The notes beneath the pieces are model-generated. The model searched no databases. It had not been told where the DNA came from and saw only the letters and a list, made by a program, of their open reading frames with translations. DNA of 26,131 nt from an uncultured Alistipes sp. (GTDB lineage Bacteria > Bacteroidota > Bacteroidia > Bacteroidales > Rikenellaceae): NCBI GenBank assembly GCA_904502005.1, contig CAJGDC010000025.1, positions 1-26,131 on the forward strand. Reading direction: 5' to 3'. Every line of letters begins with the position of its first letter. Positions within the stretch are counted from its first letter, which is position 1. The position numbers and the translations under genes were made by a program. Shown here piece after piece: positions 5,908-13,518 of the stretch.

Positions 5908-7806
5908 ATGGCTCAAGTGCAAAAGGTAAATAGCTATGGCGATGATGCCATACAACAGCTCACCCCTCGTGAGCACGTAAGACGACGAACAGGTATGTAT
6001 GTCGGCACTCCAGGCGATGGCTCGGAGCGTGAAGATGCCCTCTATGTATTGGTCAAGGAGGTGATAGACAACGGTATTGATGAGTTTATAATGGGCTACG
6101 GCAAGAGTATAGAGATTACTCTTGAGGGTAAGCGCGTAACAGTGCGTGACTATGGTCGTGGTATTCCGCTAAACTCACTTGATAGTGTTGTGTCGCAGAT
6201 AAATACGGGCGCAAAGTATAATCAGGGCGAGGATTCGGCATTTGATAAGACTGTGGGTCTTAATGGTGTGGGTGTCAAGGCGGTGAACTACCTCTCTAAG
6301 GAGTTTATTGTTCGCTCAGTGCGTGATGGTGAGGCTCGTGAGGTGGTCTTCTGTCAGGGCCTTATGCAGTCGGATAATCGCGAGAGTGGGGTAAAGGAGA
6401 AGAATGGTACTTTTGTAAGTTTTGAGCCAGATCCGGAGATATTCCCTAACTACGAGTTCAACCTTGAGTATATTGAGCAGATGGTGCATAACTACGCCTA
6501 CCTCAATGTTGGTCTGACGCTCGTATTTAACGGAGTGCAGTACTCGTCTAAGAATGGCTTGCTCGACCTTGTGAACGACAGTATGGAGAATCAGACTATG
6601 CTCTACCCTCCGATTCACTTGTCTGCAAAGAATATAGAGATTGCCATGACCCACTCAACTGGTTATGGAGAGACATACTACACTTTTGCCAATAGTCAGA
6701 ACACTTGGCATGGTGGAACGCATCAGGCGGCATTCCGAGAGATGGTTGTAAAGACCCTCAAGGATTTCTATCGCAAGGATTATGACCCAGCTGATATTCG
6801 TACATCTATCGTTGCTGCCGTATCGGTGCGCGTTTCTAATGCAGTCTTTGAGAATCAGGTGAAGTCAAAACTGGGAAGCAAGGATGCCGTTGAGGGCATC
6901 TCTATGCGTCAGTTTATTGGCGAGTTCCTTGCCGTAGAGCTTGATAACTATTTGCACCGTAATCCAGAGGTTGCGCAGGCAATCCAACGTAAGATTGTAG
7001 AGAGCGAGAAGGAGCGCAAGGCAATGGCTGGTGTTCAGAAGAAGAGCCGCGAGGCAAATCGTCGTCTGTTGCTCAATAATAAGAACTTGCGTGACTGTAA
7101 AATTCACCGTGGAGATAAGAGCGAGTTGGCAAGCCAGACAATGATATTCATTACCGAGGGTAATTCGGCTTCGGGTTCTATTACCAAGTCGCGCAATGCA
7201 CTGACTCAAGCCGTATTTTCACTACGAGGTAAGCCACTCAATACATATGGAAAGAAGAAGGCTCAGGCTTATGCTAATGATGAGTTTAAGTTCTTGCATA
7301 ATGCTCTGAACATTGACGAGGATGTGGAGAATTTGCGCTATGAGAAGGTGGTTATCGCAACCGATGCCGATGTGGATGGTATGCACATCCGAATGTTGCT
7401 TTTGACATTCTTCTTGCAGTACTTCCCTGACCTTATTCGTAACGGTCACCTCTTTATTATGCAGACGCCGCTGTTCCGTGTAAGAAATAAAAAGCAGACC
7501 TTCTACTGCTACTCGGAGCAGGAACGATTGGATGCTATAGAGAAGTGTGGTGCTAAGGCTGAGATTACACGATTCAAAGGTTTGGGTGAGATCTCGCCAG
7601 ATGAGTTTGCCGGCTTTATCGGCGACCAGATACGCCTTGACCGTGTGCGCCTTACAAAGGATGACCCTGTGAGCGACCTGCTTGCCTTCTACATGGGTAC
7701 AAATACCTTTGACCGCCAGCACTTTATTATGGATAATCTGCGCGTAGAGGAGGATCTTATTGAGTCTCATCTGCAGATTGGTAGCGATGACCAGGAACTT
7801 GAGTAA
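5908..7806 (+). CDS. parE: DNA topoisomerase IV subunit B (ATPase subunit)
   Basis: This 632-residue subunit powers the type IIA topoisomerase that unlinks replicated chromosomes. The GHKL ATPase is complete: EVIDNGIDEF (Glu51, Asn55), DYGRGIP (from Asp81) and the GLNGVGVKAVNYLS lid glycines. The transducer domain follows, then the TOPRIM domain with EGNSASGS (Glu417), DADVDG (Asp486, 488, 490) and RFKGLGEISPDEF. The catalytic Glu and Asp residues are kept. Position 419 is Asn where EGDSA is usual. Pairing with a GyrA-like gene 21 nt downstream, together with the EGxSASGS form seen in Bacteroidota ParE, supports topoisomerase IV rather than gyrase. Confidence 0.93.
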   Translation: MAQVQKVNSYGDDAIQQLTPREHVRRRTGMYVGTPGDGSEREDALYVLVKEVIDNGIDEFIMGYGKSIEITLEGKRVTVRDYGRGIPLNSLDSVVSQINTGAKYNQGEDSAFDKTVGLNGVGVKAVNYLSKEFIVRSVRDGEAREVVFCQGLMQSDNRESGVKEKNGTFVSFEPDPEIFPNYEFNLEYIEQMVHNYAYLNVGLTLVFNGVQYSSKNGLLDLVNDSMENQTMLYPPIHLSAKNIEIAMTHSTGYGETYYTFANSQNTWHGGTHQAAFREMVVKTLKDFYRKDYDPADIRTSIVAAVSVRVSNAVFENQVKSKLGSKDAVEGISMRQFIGEFLAVELDNYLHRNPEVAQAIQRKIVESEKERKAMAGVQKKSREANRRLLLNNKNLRDCKIHRGDKSELASQTMIFITEGNSASGSITKSRNALTQAVFSLRGKPLNTYGKKKAQAYANDEFKFLHNALNIDEDVENLRYEKVVIATDADVDGMHIRMLLLTFFLQYFPDLIRNGHLFIMQTPLFRVRNKKQTFYCYSEQERLDAIEKCGAKAEITRFKGLGEISPDEFAGFIGDQIRLDRVRLTKDDPVSDLLAFYMGTNTFDRQHFIMDNLRVEEDLIESHLQIGSDDQELE

Positions 7807-7827
7807 CAGAGAAGAAACAGAGAGATT

Positions 7828-10512
7828 ATGTCAGAAGAGATAGATTTGATGGATGATATGCCCGTGGCGGACGAGAGTAGCTCGGGAAAGTATGACCGAC
7901 TGATGGCGGAGCAGAGTGTGAGCCGTCTGACGGGAATGTTTAAGAATTGGTTTTTGGACTACGCCTCCTATGTAATTCTGGAGCGCGCAGTGCCGCATAT
8001 TGACGATGGACTAAAACCCGTACAGCGACGAATTCTCCACGCTATGAAGGTGGTGGATGATGGCCGTTACAACAAGGTGGCAAATATCGTCGGTCAGACC
8101 ATGCAGTATCACCCTCATGGTGATGCGAGTATCGGTGCGGCACTTGTGCAGATGGGTCAGAAGGAGCTGCTTATTGATTGTCAGGGAAACTGGGGAAATA
8201 TCCTTACAGGTGACCCGGCTGCGGCACCACGATATATAGAGGCACGACTATCGAAGTTTGCTCTTGAGGTGGTCTTTAATCGTAAGACTACCGAGTGGAT
8301 GCTCTCGTACGATGGTAGAAAGGAGGAGCCGGTGGCACTGCCGGTGAAGTTCCCGCTACTGCTTGCTCAGGGAACTGAGGGTATTGCAGTGGGACTGGCT
8401 TCAAAGATTCTGCCGCACAACTTCAACGAACTTATTGCTGGTGCTATTGCCCACCTTAAGGGTGAGCCGTTTGTCCTCTATCCAGACTTCCCTACGGGTG
8501 GTATGATAGATGTGTCACGATATAATGACGGATTGCGTGGCGGCGCGGTAAAGGTGAGAGCTAAGATTTCAAAGATTGATAAGAGCACACTTGTAATCTC
8601 TGAAATTCCGTTCTCAATTACAACAGAGACGCTTAAGGAGTCTATTACTAAAGCTCAGGAGAAGGGCAAGATTAAGATTAAGAACTTTGATGACAATACT
8701 GCGTCAAATGCAGAGATTGTTGTTCATGTAGCCTCTGGAGAGTCGTGTGATAAGACTATTGATGCACTTTATGCCTTTACACTGTGTGAAATATCTATCT
8801 CTCCAAACTCATGTGTTATTAAGGACAAACACCCAGAGTTTATGGGTGTTAGCGAGATACTTCGTCACTCTACTGAGCATACAAAGGATTTGCTGCGTCA
8901 GGAACTTGAGATTCGTCTGGGTGAGCTGAACGACCAGTGGCATAAAATATCCCTTGAGCGTATCTTTATTGAGAACAAGGTCTACCAAGTCCTTGAGGGT
9001 AAGCGCTCTGTTGAGGAGGCTCATGCTGCTGTGGCAAAGGCTCTGGAGCCATTTGCTAAGTTGTTGCGCCGAGAGATTGATAATGATGACATTGAGCACC
9101 TTGTAGGTCTGCCATTTATTCGCATCTCTCGCTTCAATATGGAGAAGGCAGATAATGAGATTAAGCGCATAGATGAGGAGATTGCAGGCGTTAAGCACGA
9201 CCTTGCGCACCTTGTAGAGTATACAATCGCATACTTTGAGCATATTCGCGAGAAGTATGGTAAGGGGCGCGAGCGACTCTCTGAGATTCGTAGCTTTGAC
9301 GTTATTGACTCTACAAAGGTTGCCGTTTCCAATGCTAAACTATATGTAGACCGCAAGGAGGGTTTCTTCGGTATTGGAAAGGGTATGAAGGATGCAGAGT
9401 ATGTATGCGACTGCTCAGATATTGACGATGTGATTGTGATTCTTCGTGATGGCCGCTATGTTATCAAGAAGATTGATGACAAGAGCTTCTTTGACAAGGA
9501 TATATTATACATAGGAGTCTTTAGGCGCAACGATGAACGTACGATATACAACGTTCTCTATCGTGATGGCGGTAAGAATGGTCCTATACTTATGAAGCGT
9601 TGCGCAATCAAGGGTATTACGCGTGATAAGGAGTATAACCTTACTAAGGGAACACCTAAGAGTGAGATTCTCCACCTCTCTGTAAACCCTAATGGCGAGG
9701 CAGAGGTGCTGAAGATATACTTCAAGCCACGCCCACGACTCAAGAAGGTAATTGTCGACCTCGACTTTGCGACTCTCGCTATTAAGGGTCGTCAGAGTCA
9801 GGGTAACCTCTTCTCGAGATATGCGATTCATAAGATAACTATCAAGAAGAAGGGTACGTCGACACTCAGCGCTCAGGAGATATTCTGGGATGAGGATATT
9901 CGTAAACTCAATAGTGAGGGTAGAGGTCGCTCATTGGGTATGTTCAAGGGCGATGATAAGATTGTTGTCTGGACAGCGAAACATCAGTACTATATCACTG
10001 GCTTTGACACAGCGCAGCACTTCCCTGATGATACAATTATGGTCGAGAAGTATAACTCTGCACGCATTTACAACTTATGCTACTTTGACCGCGAGCAGGG
10101 GTACTACTATATGAAGCGCTTCCAGCTTGACATGACAGATCGCTTGTTGCCGTTCCTTGACGAGGAGGGTAATGCCGACTTTGTGGCAATCTGTTCACGA
10201 AATGGTGCAACCTTGCGTATAACATACAAGGGAAATAACGCAACTAGACCAGCTGACGAGATTGCTGTAGATGAGTTTGTAGGCGTTAAGAGCCGCAAGG
10301 CTAAGGGTAAGCGACTAACAACCTATGATGTTGATACCCTGACCTTTATAGAGCCTGAGGAGCCTGAAGAGTTAGACGAGGAGATTGTAGAGCCAGAGGA
10401 GTTGGAGACAGTAGAGGCTGGTGACGATGGCATTGATGAGGCTGCTGAGTCTGTGGTCCTTATGACTGAAGAGGAGGAGTATAGTGCATCGCAGTTAGAT
10501 CTGTTTTCATAG
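7828..10512 (+). CDS. parC: DNA topoisomerase IV subunit A (DNA cleavage subunit)
   Basis: This 894-residue subunit cuts and rejoins DNA and binds ParE. The N-terminal breakage-reunion domain shows DDGLKPVQRRILHAM, YHPHGDASIGAALVQMGQ and the catalytic tyrosine in APRYIEARL (Tyr136). A long coiled-coil/tower region follows (residues ~330-500), then repeated beta-strand blades of the C-terminal pinwheel (~510-840). The GyrA box (QRRGGKG type) that marks gyrase is not seen, supporting ParC. The tail (~845-888) is very acidic and probably disordered, and the protein ends in QLDLFS, a sliding-clamp-binding type motif. The positions that normally carry Ser80 and Glu84 (E. coli ParC) are Ala100 and Ala104. 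It is co-transcribed with parE and aroK. Confidence 0.92.
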   Translation: MSEEIDLMDDMPVADESSSGKYDRLMAEQSVSRLTGMFKNWFLDYASYVILERAVPHIDDGLKPVQRRILHAMKVVDDGRYNKVANIVGQTMQYHPHGDASIGAALVQMGQKELLIDCQGNWGNILTGDPAAAPRYIEARLSKFALEVVFNRKTTEWMLSYDGRKEEPVALPVKFPLLLAQGTEGIAVGLASKILPHNFNELIAGAIAHLKGEPFVLYPDFPTGGMIDVSRYNDGLRGGAVKVRAKISKIDKSTLVISEIPFSITTETLKESITKAQEKGKIKIKNFDDNTASNAEIVVHVASGESCDKTIDALYAFTLCEISISPNSCVIKDKHPEFMGVSEILRHSTEHTKDLLRQELEIRLGELNDQWHKISLERIFIENKVYQVLEGKRSVEEAHAAVAKALEPFAKLLRREIDNDDIEHLVGLPFIRISRFNMEKADNEIKRIDEEIAGVKHDLAHLVEYTIAYFEHIREKYGKGRERLSEIRSFDVIDSTKVAVSNAKLYVDRKEGFFGIGKGMKDAEYVCDCSDIDDVIVILRDGRYVIKKIDDKSFFDKDILYIGVFRRNDERTIYNVLYRDGGKNGPILMKRCAIKGITRDKEYNLTKGTPKSEILHLSVNPNGEAEVLKIYFKPRPRLKKVIVDLDFATLAIKGRQSQGNLFSRYAIHKITIKKKGTSTLSAQEIFWDEDIRKLNSEGRGRSLGMFKGDDKIVVWTAKHQYYITGFDTAQHFPDDTIMVEKYNSARIYNLCYFDREQGYYYMKRFQLDMTDRLLPFLDEEGNADFVAICSRNGATLRITYKGNNATRPADEIAVDEFVGVKSRKAKGKRLTTYDVDTLTFIEPEEPEELDEEIVEPEELETVEAGDDGIDEAAESVVLMTEEEEYSASQLDLFS

Positions 10513-10526
10513 CCAATAGCCAAATT

Positions 10527-11051
10527 ATGAGGGTCTACTTAATCGGATATATGGGTTGCGGCAAGAGTACTGTGGGACGTAAAATCTCCCGCTTTGCACA
10601 CTTGCGCTTTGTGGATACCGACACAATGGTAGAGCAGTATGAGGGGGCAACGGTTGCTGATGTTATAACATACCAAGGAGAGGAGTATTTTCGTAAGGCT
10701 GAGCGTAAAGTTCTTGAGAGTACTGCCACTATGGAGAACGTTATTATCTCTACAGGCGGAGGTTTGCCGATTTGGGGGGATAATATGGAGCGAATATCCC
10801 AGTTAGGATTGTCGGTATATCTGCGTCGCTCACCACAGAATATTCTCTCCCGTCTTTCACCCTATGGTAGACAAAAACGACCAAAGTTCCGAGGCCTGAA
10901 TGACGAGCAGTTGCTTGAGTTTATGACCACCCACATGGCTGAACGAGAGCCTGTATATTTGCAGGCAGATGTGGTGCTGGATTGTGACCAAATGGCTGAT
11001 AATGAGGTTATTGATGCTATACTTGAGAAGATTATGAACCTAAAACGATAG
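10527..11051 (+). CDS. aroK: Shikimate kinase
   Basis: This cytosolic enzyme phosphorylates shikimate at O3 in the aromatic amino-acid pathway. At 174 residues it has the usual family length. The P-loop is GYMGCGKST (residues 7-15). The shikimate-binding Asp lies in FVDTDTMVE, the arginine in EEYFRKAE, and the GGG turn in ISTGGGLPIW. The adenine/lid region has SPYGRQKRPKFRG. It starts 14 nt after parC and ends three bases before the metallophosphoesterase gene, within the same apparent operon. There is no functional tie to the topoisomerase genes beyond co-transcription. Confidence 0.93.
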   Translation: MRVYLIGYMGCGKSTVGRKISRFAHLRFVDTDTMVEQYEGATVADVITYQGEEYFRKAERKVLESTATMENVIISTGGGLPIWGDNMERISQLGLSVYLRRSPQNILSRLSPYGRQKRPKFRGLNDEQLLEFMTTHMAEREPVYLQADVVLDCDQMADNEVIDAILEKIMNLKR

Positions 11052-11054
11052 ATT

Positions 11055-12695
11055 ATGAAAAGATTTTTGCTTATTCTTGCCGCAGCGGTATTCTCACTGA
11101 CAGTTTCGGCGCAAATGAAGATTTCCGGTACGCTTCGTGATGGCAATGGAAAAGGCATTGCTGGCGTGACTGTAAGTGATGGCTTTAGCTGCGTTACTAC
11201 AGATGCTAAGGGTAGATATAAGATGACAACATCGTCAGATGCTGTGCATGTATTCTACTCTATTCCATCTGCTTATAAAGTCAATGTAAAAGATGGACAT
11301 CCGGACTTTTACAAGCGATTGGATAAGAAGGTTAAGAAGTACGACTTTACACTTACAGCCAATCCAACAGAGGAGAAGGCGTTCCGTCTGCTTATGGTTG
11401 CAGATCCACAGGCGCAGTGTGAGTTTCATGTTAAGCGTTTTGAGCGTGAGACAGTGCCTGATATCCGCGAGTATGTAGACAAGCAGACCTTGCCTTGCTA
11501 TGGCGTTACATTGGGTGATGTGGTCTATACAGAGGGTAAGCATAAGACCAATAAGTTTATGGAGCCAATGCGTAAGGCTATGAGTTATGATAACTCTCAT
11601 CTACTCTTTTTCCAGACTATTGGTAATCACGACTTTACCGAGCCTCCAGTGAAGTTAGATAAGGGTACAAGCACCTACAACCTCGCCTATCAGCGTGCCT
11701 TTGAGAAGGTATTTGGCCCAGTAAACTACTCTTGGAATCGTGGCGATGTACACATTGTGTCGATGAAGGACTATATCGCTGATGATAATCCAAATAAGTT
11801 CCGTTATCACAAGGAGTATGGCAATCCTTGCTTTACCGACGAGCAGCTCGAGTGGCTTCGTCAGGACCTTGCAGCGGTGCCAAAGGATAAGATGGTTATC
11901 CTCTGTCTACATATCGGTCTGTACAATCGTATGAGAAAGAATGTGGACGCTGTGCGCAAACTTATCGCGCAGTTCAAGGAGGCGCATATTATGATTGGTC
12001 ACACCCACTTTATGAACCACTCTGTAAATAAGCTCGGAGTCTTTGAGCACGTACACGGTGCTGCAAGTGGTGCTTTCTGGTGGAGCTGTCTGAATGGTGA
12101 TGGTACACCTAATGGCTATGCTATCTACGATGTTGACGGTGCGCATATCAAGAATTGGTGGTATAAGGGTACAGGCCATGATATATCATATCAGATTCGT
12201 ATGTATCGCGGTGATGCTGAGTTTGGTGGAGAGTTTGAGAAGTTTAAGTATCCATATACCCACGATACAGTCCTTGCCAATGTCTTTAATGCAGATCCAA
12301 AGTGGAAGGTTTACCTCTATGAGGATGGCGTATTGACAGGTCAGATGGAGCGCATACCTACTACTAAGGATAGCGTTCCAGAGGTAGACTCAAGTCGTGA
12401 CTGGTATGCTGTAGGTTATCATATCGGTGTTGTCGGCAGAAGCTATGGCAAGGTTATAGATAGCAAGAGCAAGTGGAATGGCGGTGGCCGTAAGGGCTAT
12501 TTGACAGGTTGTAACCATATGTACCGCCTGAAGCTGAAGAATCCTGATGCAAAAGAGATTAAGGTTGTTGCTCAGGATACTAATGGTAATGTTTATGAGC
12601 AGACTCGCTTTACCGAGAGCTTTGACTACTCAGAGTGCGAGCTGACAAATAAGCTGATGCTTACTCCACGTGAGGAGTTGAATAGAACTTATTAA
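11055..12695 (+). CDS. Secreted calcineurin-like metallophosphoesterase with N- and C-terminal accessory domains
   Basis: This 546-residue protein has a signal peptide (MKRFLLILAAAVFSLTVSAQ). An N-terminal beta-sandwich (~21-105: KISGTLRDGNGKGIAGVTVS ... TTDAKGRY) is of the type that precedes calcineurin-like enzymes in Bacteroidota. The two-metal phosphoesterase core carries the ligands ADPQ (Asp117), LGDVVY (Asp155), GNHDF (Asn191, His192), LHIGLYN and GHTHF (His316, His318). A C-terminal domain (~365-546) probably closes the active site. The first motif is DxQ rather than DxH, which I recall as common in this subgroup. The substrate is unknown; a periplasmic or surface phosphodiesterase or phosphatase acting on nutrient or envelope phosphate esters is likely. 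It sits three bases after aroK and ten before murI. Confidence 0.88.
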   Translation: MKRFLLILAAAVFSLTVSAQMKISGTLRDGNGKGIAGVTVSDGFSCVTTDAKGRYKMTTSSDAVHVFYSIPSAYKVNVKDGHPDFYKRLDKKVKKYDFTLTANPTEEKAFRLLMVADPQAQCEFHVKRFERETVPDIREYVDKQTLPCYGVTLGDVVYTEGKHKTNKFMEPMRKAMSYDNSHLLFFQTIGNHDFTEPPVKLDKGTSTYNLAYQRAFEKVFGPVNYSWNRGDVHIVSMKDYIADDNPNKFRYHKEYGNPCFTDEQLEWLRQDLAAVPKDKMVILCLHIGLYNRMRKNVDAVRKLIAQFKEAHIMIGHTHFMNHSVNKLGVFEHVHGAASGAFWWSCLNGDGTPNGYAIYDVDGAHIKNWWYKGTGHDISYQIRMYRGDAEFGGEFEKFKYPYTHDTVLANVFNADPKWKVYLYEDGVLTGQMERIPTTKDSVPEVDSSRDWYAVGYHIGVVGRSYGKVIDSKSKWNGGGRKGYLTGCNHMYRLKLKNPDAKEIKVVAQDTNGNVYEQTRFTESFDYSECELTNKLMLTPREELNRTY

Positions 12696-12705
12696 TATTC
12701 AGACT

Positions 12706-13518
12706 ATGAATAACGCCCCGATAGGAATTTTTGACAGTGGAATGGGTGGTTTGAGCGTTTGGCAAGAGATTGCCGAGGCTCTGCCCGATGAGTCGCTGAT
12801 ATTTTTTGGCGATGGTGCTCGATGTCCTTATGGTGATAGGAGTCACGATGAAATTTTGCAATTTACAATTGAGTCGGTAGCTCGATTGCTCGATGAGGGG
12901 TGTAAGATGATAGTTATTGCCTGCAATACCGCTACGGCAGTAGCTATAGAGTACTTGCGACAATGTTATCCCGACACTCCATTTGTTGGCCTTGAGCCGG
13001 CGGTTAAACCTGCTGCACTGACAACCAAGAGTGGAACTATCGCTGTCCTTGCTACAGCGCGTGCACTTGAGGGGGAGCTGTTTCTACACACCTCAGCACA
13101 ATTTGCCGATTCGGTAAATATCCTTAAGGCTGTAGGCGAGGGCTTTGTGGAGATTGTTGAGCGTGGTGAGGAGTATAGTGCAGAGGCTGAAACGGCTGTA
13201 AGGAGTGTTATTGAGCCACTGATTGAGAAGGGGGCGGATAAAATTGTACTGGGATGTACTCACTATCCATTTTTACGACCTACGATGGAGCGTGTAATAG
13301 GGGATAGAGATGTTGAGGTTATAGACTCCGGTCGAGCAGTATGCCGCAGGGTGGCGCAACTGCTTGATGAGTATGACTTGAGGGCAGAACAGGGCAGCGA
13401 GCCTCTCTATGAGTTTATGACCTTGGGAGATGATGATTATTTTGACAGAATGATATATAGAGCTTATGGATGTATTGGTGAAGAGGAAGCCGAAGACGAC
13501 GAGCAAACCGATAACTAA
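12706..13518 (+). CDS. murI: Glutamate racemase
   Basis: This enzyme converts L- to D-glutamate for peptidoglycan without a cofactor. The 270-residue sequence contains the full signature set: IGIFDSGMGGLSVW (Asp10), PYGDRS, the first catalytic cysteine in IACNTATA (Cys73), GLEPAVKPA, and the second in LGCTHYPFL (Cys184). The ~20-residue C-terminal tail is acidic and past the catalytic fold. The last 53 bases overlap the start of ftsK in another frame, so the acidic tail (EEEAEDDEQTDN) is encoded by the same bases as the basic cytoplasmic N-terminus of FtsK. Confidence 0.94.
   Translation: MNNAPIGIFDSGMGGLSVWQEIAEALPDESLIFFGDGARCPYGDRSHDEILQFTIESVARLLDEGCKMIVIACNTATAVAIEYLRQCYPDTPFVGLEPAVKPAALTTKSGTIAVLATARALEGELFLHTSAQFADSVNILKAVGEGFVEIVERGEEYSAEAETAVRSVIEPLIEKGADKIVLGCTHYPFLRPTMERVIGDRDVEVIDSGRAVCRRVAQLLDEYDLRAEQGSEPLYEFMTLGDDDYFDRMIYRAYGCIGEEEAEDDEQTDN

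Noticed and set aside
7222..7770. 182-codon minus-strand frame inside parE.
   Set aside because: It is a shadow of the TOPRIM region of ParE, with no start signal or domain.
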